In this document: positions 1 to 13,079 of the stretch, in pieces
Position numbering within the stretch: the stretch's first letter is position 1
Layout: every line of letters starts with the position of its first letter
Origin: Coffea arabica
Taxonomy: Eukaryota > Streptophyta > Magnoliopsida > Gentianales > Rubiaceae
Assembly (NCBI RefSeq): GCF_036785885.1
Contig: NC_092330.1
Location: forward strand, 19,750,525-19,814,524
DNA length: 64,000 bases
Direction: 5' to 3'
Program-made: the position numbers and the translations under genes
Notes under the pieces: model-generated
What the model was told of the DNA's origin: nothing
Database searches by the model: none
The model's input: the letters and a program-made list of their open reading frames with translations, nothing else

Positions 1-340
1 CACACACATGATCAATAAAGAATGAAAAATTCATTTTGAAAAATGTGAAAGATGAAAAAATTCATTTTGTGAAATGTAAGGGACGAAAAAAATTATTTTA
101 TGAAATGTGAGGGATTATGAATCGAATTATATAAAATCTGATTTGATAATTTTGCCCTTAAAATATGATCACGTGCAAGGCACGTGGTGAATTCCGACCA
201 AAAACTAGTTAGAAACTTAAGTAGGGATCAAATTTGATCAATGTGAATTTGTAAGGGACGTAAAATTATATTTTTAAAAGTAAGGGACAAAAAAAGTTAT
301 TTTATAAAATGTGAGGGACGTCTTGAATAATTTTTCCTTT
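1..340. repeat. Decayed AT-rich repeat with internal direct repeats
   Basis: The phrase 'aagggacRaaaaaa' followed by 'ttattttatRaaatgtgaggga' recurs at about 83-118 and 285-320, with weaker copies at about 30-75 and 255-285. Near 168-192 lies a short palindromic stretch built on 'cacgtgcaaggcacgtg'. No ORF of note and no clear terminal inverted repeats or target duplication were found. It looks like an old fragment of a non-coding transposon, but the family is not recognised. Confidence 0.4.
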
Positions 341-499
341 TAAAAAACTACACATCATTTTATATTTTTAAAATATTTTTATTCGTGCGGTTGAAATTCA
401 AAACCACAGCTTATTCTTATATAGCATAAGGAATTTTCAGATTTTAGGTTTATGGGTTTGAGTAAATCCAAACATCACCGACTCAAATTTGACCCACTG

Positions 500-845
500 A
501 TAAATTGGGCCACTTTGAGGTGTCTCCAATTACGGTAAACCCATTAACAATCCACGCAATTTCATCAACCTGCTCAATGGCCATTTAGGCTGCTTTGCAG
601 AAATTAAACATTTAAAAAAAAGGGTGGCCATTTATGGCCCAGGTGAAAACCAAAAGTAGGCCCGTGGTCTAAGCCCATCGAATACTTCCTTTGAGACTTA
701 ATCCGGTCAGGCCCGCCCAACTAATCTACGTAACCAAATAGCCCTCATCTCCGAACCCTAATCCTTCCCCAAATATATAAAGCCTCTTCTTCTCATTCTC
801 CTAAGAGTCTATTTCCCATTTTCACTCCAGAGCTCAAAGCCCTAA
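500..845 (+). promoter_or_regulatory. RPS2 promoter: site II motifs, telo-box and TATA box
   Basis: Upstream of the RPS2 start are site II-type motifs (TGGGCC/TGGGCT in either orientation) at 506-511, 636-641 and 672-677. A telo-box AACCCTAA lies at 754-761 and a TATA box (atatataaag) at about 773-782. This puts transcription start near 805-815 in pyrimidine-rich DNA. A second telo-like motif (cctaaacctaa) falls in the leader at about 841-851. Site II plus telo-box is the established signature of plant ribosomal-protein promoters and links them to cell-growth control. The motifs are seen; their use here is inferred. Confidence 0.7.
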
Positions 846-888
846 ACCTAATCGGCGACAGCAAAATCACTCACCCTAGAAGAAAGCC

Positions 889-2656
889 ATGGCTGAGAGA
901 GGCGCAGGAGACCGCGGCGGCTTCGGCAGAGGCTTCGGTGGCCGAGGAGACAGAGGAGGAAGAGGCGGCCGCGGACGCGGTGGCCGCAGAGGAGGCCGCC
1001 GTGAAACGGAGGAGGAGAAATGGGTCCCCGTCACGAAGCTCGGCCGTCTGGTGAAGGACGGCCAAATTCGCTCATTGGAGCAAATCTATCTTCACTCTCT
1101 CCCAATCAAGGAGTACCAAATCATTGATACTCTGGTCGGCCCTTCGTTGAAGGATGAGGTTATGAAGATCATGCCGGTCCAGAAACAGACCCGGGCTGGT
1201 CAGAGGACCCGGTTCAAGGCCTTTGTAGTGGTCGGAGACGGAAACGGCCATGTGGGATTGGGTGTCAAGTGTGCTAAGGAAGTGGCGACTGCGATTCGTG
1301 GGGCTATTATTTTGGCTAAGTTGTCTTTGATTCCGGTGAGGAGAGGATATTGGGGGAATAAGATCGGGAAGCCCCATACTGTGCCGTGTAAGGTTACCGG
1401 GAAATGTGGGTCTGTTACTGTGAGAATGGTTCCGGCGCCAAGGGGAGCTGGAATTGTAGCTGCTAGGGTTCCTAAGAAGGTTCTCCAATTCGCTGGTATT
1501 GAGGATGTTTTTACCTCTTCCCGTGGATCTACCAAAACCCTCGGCAACTTCGTCAAGGTTTGACTAATTTTTTATTTCTGTATATTCTTTTTGTGATTTC
1601 GTTTGAGATTTGTTAACTAGTGTTGGGTTTTGCTATTGATATACGTATTTCGGTAATTGACTAATTTATGTTTAAGATTAGTTGTACGTAATTGTGTTCA
1701 TGGTTTAATCGTATGTAAATGGAATATTGAGAAGGTTTTGATTGTCCTGGAAAAAATGAAGCGCGGTGTATTTTCCTTGTAGGAGTATGCCGGATTTTGG
1801 AAGGACATATTACTTGCTTACCTTTCAATTATGGTCTGCCTGCGTTTTAAGGGTCTCTGTACTAGTAAATAATGAATTGGCCATCACTTTTTATGATTTA
1901 CAAAAGGATACGTTTGGTGGTGAATATTCTGTTCCCATTGTTTTTGGATTTTTAAAGTGTGTGATTCTGATGCGGATGGTCATGTGATGTATTGCTAGTC
2001 TATGTTTAAGATTAGTTGTACGTAATTGTGTTCATGGTTTAATCGTATGTAAATGGAATATTGAGAAGGTTTTGAGTTTCCTGGAAAAAAAGAAGCGCGG
2101 TGTATTTCTCTTGTAGGAATATGCCGGATTTTGGAAGGACATATTACTTGCTTACCTTTCAATCATGGTCTGCCTGCGTTTTAAGGGTCTCTGTACTAGT
2201 AAATAATGAATTGGCCATCACTTTTTATGATTTACAAAAGGATACGTTTGGTGGTGAATATTCTATTCCCATTGTTTTTGGATTTTTAAAGTGTCTGATT
2301 CTGATGCGGATGGTCAAGTGATGTATTGCTTGTTGGGTTTCTTGCTTGGTTTTGTTGTATTGTATGAGTTGGTTGAGTGGGGAATTCTGGTATGATTGTA
2401 TCCGATGTTCTGTTTTGCCTATTAACCATCCTTGTCTCTCTTTTTCATTTTATTATGGGGTAGCTTATGCCTTTGTTCTTTGCAGGCTACTTTTGAATGT
2501 CTGTTGAAGACTTATGGGTTCCTAACCCCCGACTTCTGGAGAGAAACTCGCTTCACAAAGTCTCCATACCAAGAGTTCACCGATTTGCTGTCAGCTAAGC
2601 CCACTGCGAAAATTGCCTATATAGAGGACTCTGCTCCTGAGAGGGTTGAGGCCTAA
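889..2656 (+). CDS. RPS2: 40S ribosomal protein S2 (uS5), two coding exons
   Basis: Coding exons are 889-1557 and 2486-2656. The intron (1558-2485) has GT...AG ends and lies in phase 0 after Asn-Phe-Val-Lys. The spliced protein is 279 residues, normal for plant RPS2. Residues 1-38 are an Arg/Gly-rich tail. The S5 double-strand RNA-binding fold follows at about 95-160 ([20 protein letters not shown]) and the S5 C-terminal fold at about 178-245, ending in the conserved TYGFLTP and SPYQE blocks. The protein sits in the small subunit at the mRNA entry/decoding region. The start is the first ATG after the TATA box, in a good context (aagccATGGc). Reading past the donor meets a stop at once, so splicing is required. 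No damage is seen, so this is probably a working gene. Confidence 0.95.
1558..2485 (+). other. RPS2 intron with a 334-bp tandem duplication
   Basis: The 928-bp intron contains two adjacent, almost identical blocks, 1667-2000 and 2001-about 2331, offset by exactly 334 bp. They differ at only a few bases. Each copy contains a pyrimidine-rich stretch followed by 'ttgtaggaRtatgccgg', which resembles a 3' splice site, and a roughly 73-codon chance ORF. The authentic acceptor is 'ttctttgcag' just before 2486. The duplication is recent and has no visible coding role. Confidence 0.85.
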
Positions 2657-5185
2657 GTTTTGCTAGTTGTTTATGAAATACTAGATAAACTGTTTGACGT
2701 TTGGTCTTTCTTTTGAGTACTGCCAAGGTGTTCTGTTTCTTGATATACTTGATGGTTTTATTTGTAGCACATCATTGAATTTGGTGTCCTTTTGGAGTTG
2801 ATTGCAGAATCAATTATGTGATGCAGCTTGTCCATTTTTAGTTAATTATTACGAGTTCTGTGCATAAGTTCATGGCCAGTGAGCGTACACAGAAGGGGGT
2901 GGTATATTCTGCTGTTATCCGTTTCTCAAGGATGATTCTCCTTCTACCACTGTTGCATTCCTTTGCAGTTTCCTGTTGCACAGCAAATATGACGGTGCAG
3001 GCTGTCTCTTAGCCAATAAGATCTTGCGTTAATGCCAATTTAGTAATCTTCCATTGAATTGATTCTTGTAGATGCTTTTTTTTTTTCCCCTAATTTTTAC
3101 TAGTGTAGCGTGGAAATTGCCTTGCAAGAACTAGTGAAACTGCAAAAGGGATGCTCTGAATAGTAGAGGCGCCAAAGGTCTTGGCATGGAGGATCCATGC
3201 TTGAATATAAATGCAAGAGCTGCATTTAAGATTATCGAGTACATCAGCGAAACATAGAAGCATATTTACAAAAGCATGTAGCTAAGTCAACATGGTTTTG
3301 TGGTCTACTGTGTTGGCAAGTTCTCATTGGCTTCATTGATGGTTGTGGCACTCCCTCTCTTAACCAGAAAAGGAGAAAAGAAAAGGGGGAAAAAAAGAAA
3401 AAGAAGAATGGAAATTTGTTAACATTTCTCCGAAGGCTGGACTGATCAAAATTCAAGTGGTAGATTTTTGTAAACTTTCAGGCTACTTCGAGTGTGTGTA
3501 ATGCAGATAATGAATGCACAAGCTTCAGCCCACAAAAGTATGGGAGAGGACAACAACACAAAGGGAATCAATCAAATTCTTGCCTAAATTGGAAATTCAG
3601 CTTCAAGAAGCAAGAAAATGAGCCCAGACTCGTACCCACGGGACTCTGCTAAGCACATCCACTAGTCTTTTCTAGCATTTGTTCTGATCTTTGATTCATA
3701 AACACTTAAACGAACCCCCAGCTAAGCCCAGTCCCAGATGTCTGCAAGACTCATTTATACACATGAACCTGCATTTGTACTTAAATAAATAATTTTGTTA
3801 TTTGAGTATTACTAACATTTTTTTACTAGATAACTAATGCTCAATTTAGATTAACTTGGAACTCAGACTGCATTATTATTATTGTTGTTGTTGTTGCTGC
3901 TACTATTACTACTACTGTTTTAGTCTACTGCAACATAAATTTGATATCTTATAATTTTTATTTTTTTTTTGTTTATTGTAGAATAGATCATAATCAAGTG
4001 CTCAGACTCATGGTTTTTAAATATGGTTATCGTCTTTTAGGGAATGAGCTTGGAAATAGGTCATTTGGTCTAGATAAATGTAATGATTCTGCATTCAGTC
4101 AAATGCTATCTACCCATTGATATGGGGATGCCTGCGGTATGTAAGATTGTAAGGTAATACTAATGGCCAACGTAATTATGAGCGGATATTGAATATGAGC
4201 CAATTGTTTCCTGAGGCTTTCCTCCTGTGAAACCAAATCACGACCTTCGTCTTGGAGTACAATAAGTTATGTCACTTTATTACCTAGAGCAGTCTCAGCC
4301 TCATCAACATCGGCCACCAGCTGGTTAAATTCATCAACAATAATTTTGCCAGTGACAATTAGTTTTTGGTTATTCAGCAGACTCTTGGCATAATTAATCC
4401 CAGTTACAGGAAAAAAAAAAAGAGAAGATAGAAGAATGTCAATTCTGATAGAGGCAGATAAAGCAGCATGCAAGTAAAGTGCCTGATTTACCAAAACAGC
4501 CTTAACTCGAGCAAGTTGAAGCTCAGACAAGATCTGAAAGGCTTCATTGAAAGTTATGCTGCTTTCCTTTCCAGACTTAGAGGAAGATGCAAAAAAAGAA
4601 GACCTTTCCCCGAGAAACTTTGTCAAGTTTCTGCAAAAGATCTATAATATCCCATACGGGGGATCTGGGCTTAAGAAAGTGTCTTTTGAAAGGATACCAG
4701 AGCCTGAGGAAGCATGTTTGGCCACAGCAGTTCCTAATGCCTATAAAGGGGAAGAAGTGAAGAGGGGAAGTTGGAAAAATCAAAATACATGACTGAGTAA
4801 AGAGGCTTGAGCATTTTGAGATTCTGCTTCATCAGTCTTTTTCAACAACGTTCTGAACTTGGATGTCAGAATCCTCTTCCCATGGTTCGTCGTCCAGATT
4901 GTGTTTCGGCTTGGATTAAGATCTTGTGTGGTATGTAGTGTGACCAGCATCCTTATGAGAAGGGGCTAATTGCTTTTGCCCTAACCCTTTCCAGGCCAGG
5001 CAAACACAAAGGGTGGTTTTCTAAAACCAGATACTGTTATCTAGGAAGGGAACAGACTAGCAAAAACCGATGGGGGTGGTTTTCTTCGGTGCATGTGTCC
5101 GTTAAACTGTTACTGAAGAAGGAACAGACTAGCAAAACAATTATCAAATAGACAAGGGAGAGGAATTTTTAGAAGTAAGTTAATA
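2657..5185. other. Intergenic stretch without a recognised gene
   Basis: This holds the RPS2 3' UTR (exact end not determinable) and then AT-rich unique-looking DNA. A trinucleotide microsatellite of TTA/TTG/CTA type lies at about 3872-3918. Poly-T runs occur near 3077 and 3962. The only longer ORF is a 119-codon minus-strand one at 4267-4626, described separately. Confidence 0.6.
4267..4626 (-). pseudogene. Unrecognised 119-codon ORF, possibly a decayed gene fragment
   Basis: A minus-strand ORF of 119 codons. Its composition is protein-like in two parts: a helical stretch around 'FNEAFQILSELQLARVKAVL' and a C-terminal helix around 'VDEFNQLVADVDEAETALG', separated by a phenylalanine-rich segment translated from a poly-A run. 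Similar residues extend a little upstream in the same direction beyond a stop. I do not recognise the family. A coiled-coil fragment of a degraded transposon-related or duplicated host gene is possible, as is a chance ORF. Confidence 0.25.
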
Positions 5186-5190
5186 GGCAC

Positions 5191-5663
5191 TGCGGAGGCC
5201 CTGTCCTGGGCCTAGACACGTGGCAGCCCGGAAAGGGAGAGTTGGGCCTGGACCCCAGGCCCCGGACAACTGTCTTGGGACACGCCGCCACTAGGGCTCC
5301 AGAAGGGTCCAGGGAACAATCCCGCTGAGGGCAGGGAGAATCCCCCTCAGCGCGGGATTGAGGTCATACCGGGCAAGTCCTGAAACGTGCGGAGGTCGGA
5401 CTCTTGAGCAGGTATAAATGGTAACGCACACCAACTACACAAGGTACGTTCACTATTCGCCAAGTACTCCGGACTGCTTTACTTCCCGTGAACTCCACTC
5501 ACCGAAAAACTAATTTGACCGTCAGAGTGTCCTCAGGGATGACCTCGGGGCTCCCCTGTTAGATCACCCTCTTATTTGTTTTGCAGGCTTGGGACACGCT
5601 CCTCTCATCAGCACCCCGAGCTCATCAGGTCAGCTCGGTCAGGGGAAGTTCAGCGCTTTTTCA
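5191..5663 (+). repeat. 5' LTR of the Tat element
   Basis: 473 bp, starts TGCGGAGG and ends CTTTTTCA. A TATA box (tataaat) lies at about 5412-5418, with an expected transcription start about 30 bp further on. It pairs with 19534-20006. Confidence 0.93.
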
Positions 5664-5704
5664 GTTGGCGCCGTCTGTGGGAACGAAAGGTAATCGAAGT
5701 TGTG

Positions 5705-7380
5705 TTGATGGCGAGAACGCGTTCCATGCAGACCGTGGAGAGCACCGGCCTTGGAGCCGGTGAGGGATCCCGGCGAATGGAGACCGGGGAGGATCCGGGC
5801 GCCAGGGGCTCAGCCCTGTCAGGGGAACGGAGACAACAGATTTTCCAGTTCGTGACAGAGAACCTCCTTATGCTGGAAGACATCATCCGACAGGCGAAGG
5901 AGGGGGGCGAAGCCGGTGGCGCACAGACCTCCAAGGTGAAGGGAAAGGAAAATGAACCACTTCCCGACCCCTTGAAGGATGAGTCACGCGACCGGCCCCC
6001 CAGAAGGAAACGACCATGGACTCCTCCTCGCCCCCGAGCCTCGGTGGTCGGGGACAGCGAAAGGTACTCCCGCGACAGGTCTGCGGGGAGTAGGCCGAGA
6101 GACCCCTCTCCGCGGAAACCTGTGCGGAACGAGCCTGATCGCTCTCCCGACCGATCTGTTAAGAGCCGGCCACAAAACCTTCCCCAGTGGAAGCCTGTCC
6201 GAGATGAACTCGAGCAGATCTTGCGGTCACAGTTGTACGAGGACAACTACATAATCTTGCCCTTTACCCGAGAACAAGGATGGCCCGGCCAAGAAGAACG
6301 TCTTTGATCGGCTCTCGAGGGAGAAAACCCCTGCTCCGCCACCGCTCCCGGAAAAAGGCTACATCCCCCTGACTCGACCCAGGACCCAGATCCTGGCTGT
6401 CATGGAGGCGGAGGGCCTCCTGGGAGATCGGCCGCCTAAGATAGGGACACCTCGGAACAAAAGGAACCAGGACCGGTACTGCGCCTTTCATCGTGACGTC
6501 GGACACGACATGGAGGGGTGCTGGGCCCTTCGGAGGGAGATCGAGGATTTGATCTAGCGCGATTTTCTGGGACGATTCGTGCGGCAAGGTCGTCCAGGCC
6601 AGGAGCCCGGGCGCACCTACCGTGGAGACAGGAGCGAGGGCCAGCGTCGCGACCGCCCTGAGCGACGCGACCTCCCTTTGGGAAGCACCCCCGACCGGGA
6701 CATCCAGAACCTAGCGGGGGTGATAAACACCATCGCGGGGGGTCCCACGGGGGGGGATAGCCATGCAGCTCGGAAAAACAGGCGACCTCCCCCCGAGGGG
6801 GATGATTCCCTGAAGCGCCTGGGCATGGATGAGGAGATCACCTTCAGGCCAAGGGACGCGGTTCCCCTGGTGTCCGGGAACCACGAGACCATCATGATAG
6901 ACGTAGTCACCAATAACTATCGGGTGAAAAAGGTGTACGTCGACTAAGGAAGTGCGGTTGACATTATGTTTTATCGGGTGTTTAAGGAGTTCGGCCTGGA
7001 GGACGGACAGCTGACCCCGGTCCGGACACCCCTGATGGGTTTCACCGGACCACCCATTCACCCAGAGGGGATGATCACCCTGATTGTCACGTTAGGGCAG
7101 GCCCCAAAATGTCGGACCATTCCAGTCAATTTCGTGGTGGTCAAACAACAATCCCCGTACAACGTGTTCTTAGGTCGGCCCGCCTTGAACGCTCTCCGGG
7201 CCATTCCCTTTTCGCTTAACCTCAGCGTCAAGTTCCCTACCTCGGGAGGGATAGTCGAGGTGCATGGAGATCCAGAAGTGGCTAGAACTTGCTACTTGGC
7301 CATGCTTCGGGAACCTGAGAAGGTGGTCGCTCAGACGACTAGCTTGGAGCCCTACATCTCGGGGGAGGAGGCCTGACAGC
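5705..7380 (+). mobile_element. Tat element: gag and protease region (fossil)
   Basis: The gag-like region begins with an ATG shortly after the primer site and encodes an Arg/Pro/Asp-rich charged protein. It includes a zinc-knuckle-like patch (CAFHRDVGHDMEGCW) at about 6480-6525. A retropepsin-like region follows (about 6890-7350), recognisable from 'VYVD' and the conserved 'YNVFLGRPALNALRAIPF' downstream block of plant gypsy proteases. This is a fossil and is not in one open frame. Confidence 0.8.
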
Positions 7381-7412
7381 TGGGCACCCAGGACGAGGTC
7401 AAGGAGTTCCCC

Positions 7413-9212
7413 TTGAGGGAGGACAGGCCTGACCAGGTCCTCCGCATCGGTGCGCTGCTACTTTCTGAGGAGAAGGAGAGGTTGAAGGCCTTTCTAAGGA
7501 AGTATTCCCAGGTATTCGCATGGACAGTTGAAGACATGCCCGGGGTTCCGACCGACTTGGCTGTCCATCACCTCAACATAGATCCCCGCTTCAAGCCAGT
7601 AAAGCAGAAGAAGAGAAGCTTCGCCCCGGAGCGGAACGAGGTGATCAAGAAGGAGATCGGCAAGCTGCTGGAATCCAAGATCATCATGGAAGTACACTAC
7701 CCGACCTGGTTAGCTAATCCCGTCCTGGTGAAAAAGGAGGACCAATCCTGGAGGATGTGCGTGGACTTTACAGACCTCAATAAGGCCTGCTCTAAGGACT
7801 GCTTCCCCTTGCCCAGGATCGACAGGTTAGTAGACTCTACTGTGGGTTTTGACTTTTTGTGTTTCCTGGATGCCTTCAAGGGATACCACCAGATAGAAAT
7901 GGCTGAGGAGGACCGGGAAAAGACCTCCTTCATCACTGAGGAAGGGACTTATTGCTACCGGACAATGCCATTTGGGCTAAAGAACGCTGGAGCTACCTAT
8001 CAGCGTTTGGTCAACAAGTTGTTTCAGAAGCAGATCGGCAGGAGCATGGAGGTCTACGTGGACGACATGATCGTCAAGAGTCGAACAGACCGGCAGCTCG
8101 CTCCCAACCTGAGGAAAATCTTGAACATTCTGTGGGAAAATCGGATGCGGCTGAACCCGAAAAAGTGTACCTTCGGGGTTAGGTTGGAAAAATTCCTGGG
8201 CTTCTTAGTCTCTTGGGAGGGGATCCGGGCCAACCCGGATAAACTCCAGGCCATCATGGACATGACCCCTTCGAGGAGCGTCAAGGAGGTCCAGCGGCTC
8301 ACGGGAAGGATGGCCGCCTTGAATAGGTTCCTCTCGCGCTCCGCGGTAAGGGGGCTACCATTCTTTCGAATTCTGAAAGCACCCAAGGACTTTCAGTGGA
8401 CCGAGAAATGCCAGAAAGTCTTCACCGATCTAAAGGCATACCTGGCTGAGCTGCCTGCTCTGACCCCCCCAAAGCGGGGAGAAACCCTGTTCCTATACTT
8501 GTCTGCCTGTAACGAGATCATTAGCGCGGTTCTGGTGCGGGAGGACAAGGGGGCTCAGAGGCCAATATACTACGTTAGCCGTGCCCTACAAGGGCCGGAA
8601 ACGCGGTACACGCCGGCAGAAAAATTGGTCCTGGCCTTGGTGCACGCCGCTCGGAAGCTCCGACCTTACTTCCAGACCCACAGCATTGTTATCATGACGG
8701 ATCAACCCTTGCGTCAGATACTTACAAAGCCTGAGGTCTCGGGCAGAATGACCAAGTGGGCTGTCGAGCTGGTCGAGTACGACATTGGCTATCGGCCTCG
8801 CACTGCTATCAAGGCTCAGGCCTTGGCAGACTTCCTTGCTGAGGGGGCTAGCTTGACCCTGACCGAGTCGAGCTCTTTGCCCACGGACATACAGCCGGAA
8901 GAGTCATGGGTGCTGTTCGTAGACGGAGCCTCGAGTAAGGAAGGAAGCGGAGCCGGCCTGCTACTCACCTCGCCCACCGGGGAAGAGCTGACCTACACGC
9001 TCAGATTCGATTTTCTGGCATCCAATAATGAGGCTAAGTACGAGACCCTATTGACAGGATTGCGGATAGCCCACCAGATGGGTATAACCGCGATCAAAGT
9101 CCGGAGCGACTCTCAAATTTGTAGTCCAACAAGTTCGCGGAGAGTACGAGGCCAAGGACGAGGTCATGAAGAAATACCTGGCTAAGGTACGAGAGGCAAT
9201 AACCCTGTTCGG
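7413..9212 (+). mobile_element. Tat element: reverse transcriptase, RNase H and second RNase H (fossil)
   Basis: A long stretch encodes gypsy reverse transcriptase, with the catalytic YVDD motif at about 8054-8065. A retroviral-type RNase H follows (FLYLSACNEIISAVL about 8490; YTPAEKLVLALV about 8610). An additional RNase H domain starts near 8910 (WVLFVDGASSKEGSGAGLLL). The second domain, resembling archaeal/host-type RNase H, is characteristic of Tat-lineage elements. The region is then interrupted by the nested insertion at 9217. Confidence 0.88.
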
Positions 9213-12200
9213 TACTTGTCGCGCCCCATTTTTTGATAAATAAATAAAATGGTTTAAAAAAATGTATTTTGTGATTGGAAAATGAATCATGATTTAAAAG
9301 AAAAATGGGTCTAAATGGGGTTTTGAGAATGTGACGATTTGACCCAAAATTATAGTTTAAAAAGGGTTTTTTGAAATAAAAAATTGGAGTCGCCACTTGG
9401 TAATGAGTTAAGCTGTACCAAGTCACCTAAAAATGAATTTTTAAAGAAAAATAGAAAAAAGTAGTAAGAAACCCCTTTTAAACGACTCCTAGTCCACGTA
9501 AACCAACGAAAAAGGTTCGGGAGTCACATTTGACGAAGGGGAAGGCAAGGATAAAAATCCAAAGCACCCCTTCAACCTAGCCAAGGCTAGTTGCGTGATT
9601 TAATCAAAGATTTTCTTGTTTTAACCAAAGAATTTATTACATTTGGATGCACTACATGAATGCAAACCCTAGACCTAGGGGTATTGGGGGAAATTTCTCT
9701 TCAAAGGTTGAGTGGTGCCAATCACATTAATTGTGAAGCCCAATAACGAGCCTTTGAAGAGGTCACGAATAATGCGAGTGAGATGCAAATGAATGGAATG
9801 CATGTATGCAATGTGAGAACATGAGTTTGAAAAAGTAATAAAAAACAATAAATATGTAAATGAAAATGTGCACGTGAGTGGGCAAGGTACGGTATGTGAA
9901 ATGATAATATGAAGTGCATGTGTGCAAGTGATGATAAAAGTGTTCGTGTGCAAGTGAAGGGATAAAAGGTGTACGTGTGCAAATGGGAGGAAAAGTGAAA
10001 GTGTAATGATAGAGTGGATTTAGAATGCATGAGCCTAGGGAATGCATGCATATTGGGTACGGGGAGACCTAAATCGTGACTCAATTTACCCTTTTATAGA
10101 GGGAATACAAGCGTGCTAAGGCTTAGAAAAAGCCACACTCGTCTATATCCCATACTTAAGGGAACTCTCAAGCAAATGAACCCTATAACTAGTATGAAAT
10201 GCAAAAATCCTAAAATGGAGGGAAAAGGGGTTCGAGGGGCATGCAAAATGATAAAAAAACTAAAAGAATGCATGACATGTAATGAACATGCAAACAATGC
10301 ACGAATGAAAAGGAAATGGACCTATTGGGTCTAGCGTTGGACTAGCCCTTTCTATGAATTTCTACTAGCATTGAACTAGTGGAAACGGAACAATGAACCA
10401 CAACTAGCGTTGGACTAGTGTGGTGACGGGAAAGGGGGCCACAACTAGCATTGGACTAGTGTGGTTACGTCCATTCATCCATCACATTCATTCATGACTA
10501 TAAAAAGCGAGTAGACATGCGAAACACTCATAAACACATAGCACATAACATTTAGCATGCTCGACTAGATGCAAGGCCCTAACAAAGCAAATTGACACTT
10601 AACACGTAGGCATGCAACCAAACTAATGAACCTATTACATTCACTAACTAAAACAAAAGGGGAAAGGGAAAATGGATCAAATTGCTCGCCACAGCCCTAT
10701 CTATTACAAGCCAAGAGGTGTACACATACCCCATTTAAAAGAATAATTTAATAAAAGCAAGAATGAATGAAATAATGGAACTAAAGAATGGTAATGAAAG
10801 CAAATTAGGCATGCGATTCACACTTAGCACATTGGATCACATAGGAGAGACAAAAGGGATAAAAGAAATTATACCTCCCTTGAAATGAAGCTCTAATGGA
10901 GTGAAATCAACTTATTTACCCTCCAAAATAATAAAGGAGTCAAGGTGCCAATTTATTTGACAAATAATCACAAAGGATAAAAATAAACATGAATTTGAAT
11001 CAATTAAATCATGTCAACAACCCACATTTAAGAAGTCAAGAGAAGAAAGGACTTGATTGCAAAGATTGGCAAAATTTTGGGGCCAAAATTAAAGAAAAAT
11101 AAAGTTCAGGGACTCATTTGCAATTAAACCAGGGACTCAATTGAAAGGAATGGAAATGTCCAGGGCCACAGTACAGTTATGGAAAAATGCAGGGGCTGAT
11201 TTGCAAAATAATTTTCTGGTTTCTTAATGGACCAAACCATTGGGCCATTTTTCCTTATTTACTTGGGCCAAAACCTTCCAGGCCCAATCGGAAATCCAAA
11301 ACAAAAGGGAATGGGCCATTTTCACTTTCCTTGGGCCAAGATCACTTGGCCCAATTGGAAGTCCAAGGAAAAACAAGTGGGCTAGTATATTATTTTGGCC
11401 CAAAAATAGCCAACAAAATAGATGGGCCTTGACCCTCTAGCCCAAACCAAAAACCCTAAACAAAATAAATCATACCCATCCTTACAAACCCGATCAGATA
11501 TAATTACCCAAAACCTAAACCATAATACTAAGCCCAATCAACATAAGCAAATCATCCAACATCATTAAGCCACAATTATGACCCACAATCAAGAATTAAT
11601 TTATCCACAAAGTCACATAAAATATGCAAACAGAGGATTAAAGGACGAAATTAGTTCGATTTTTCCAGATTTTGAGCCACAATGAAATTTAGACAAAAAT
11701 TTAGGGGTTAAATTGCAACAAAAAACAGGGACCCAATTGAGAGAAATTGAAAATTTATGGGGCCATAGTGCAACAAAGGGAAACTTGGGGGGCAAAAATG
11801 CAATTTTCATGAAGATCCCAAGCAAACTTCATACGGAAAGGCTTTCTACAACAAGAAAATCTGCTGCAACTTTGTTTATTTTGCGGATTTCAGCCTTTAG
11901 ACTCAACTTTCAAGTAAACTCCTCAAGTAAACATCAAAGCTTCAATCTAAAGAATAAACCCATTGAAACTTAACATCTAACATGCAAAAGGAAACTTGGG
12001 ATAGAATCATGAAGCTCCAGTAGCTTTCTCCTTTCTGGTTTCTTTTCACTACAACATGCGGCATTCACCCACCAAATACATCATTCACAAACATCAACAC
12101 TCACAAAACACCACTCCCAATCATCTACTCATTCAAATACCACACTTTTATTACAAGATTAAAGTAGAAAAAATGGACTAATGACGGCCCGGGATACAAG

Positions 12201-13079
12201 AAATGACCGCAAAAGAAAGACACGAAGTGAAACACACAATCTTTAACTTTTGTTTGAAATGCCAAACCAAAATATTCAAGAAAATATGCTAAAGTTCAGA
12301 CCCTGAAACAAACAAGATGCCAGCATGCTATGAATTAAACACTCGACAGAGCAAGATCACATGCAAAACAGGAAATTCTTGTTCTTCCTACAACACTCTG
12401 TCTTCGACTTCAGCATAGGTAGGAAGATAGCCATGAATACATTGCTGAAGTTCTCAAACTCCAACTCTTAAAGACATTAGGTCCTAACCCAGAGAGTGAA
12501 TACTAAAACATAGTCAACATTTTAGGTTCCAACAAGAAAGCAATCTTCTTTTCGGATTTAACATCAATTAGCGTTTCCGTTCTTTTCAATCAGCAATACC
12601 AGAGACTTAGTTTCAAATGCGGCATTCCCAACAGACAACAAAATTTACTCACGAAAACTCCCTTTTCATATAATCTCATGACATAACTTGAATTCACATC
12701 AAAAAACATCAAGCAAAACAGAAACAAATGCCAAATAAACGGATGCCAAACAAACCATCCGAATCAACTATCTTGACAAGCATGGGCTGGCCGAACGTAT
12801 GCAAACAGGAATCAATCGTCCATCAAACAAAATTTTAAGTTAGGCATTTTAACAAACAGCAAGTGGGCATGAGAAATTCCCGAAATTCTCCTTTCAAATG
12901 GTCTAACAATCAGCCCCAAAATTGTCATAAAAAAAAACAAAGAAATTCAGCCCAATCAATGTATGCATCGTGGGTATTCAGAAATTGAAGCCAATTAACA
13001 GGAAAACTCCACTAAAACCAAGGCAGATCCATTTCAAAACTAGACAGGAACTGAAATTTAAAGAGGGAAAAACCAATAG

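Noticed and set aside
1072-1556. Minus-strand ORFs of 118-138 codons opposite RPS2
   Set aside because: They are shadows of the conserved RPS2 exon and match no known protein.
1766-2321. Two 73-codon ORFs as a duplicated small gene
   Set aside because: They lie inside the RPS2 intron on the tandem duplicates, with no recognisable domain and no separate promoter.
4547-4792. 81-codon plus-strand ORF
   Set aside because: It overlaps the minus-strand ORF region in another frame and has no domain or context.
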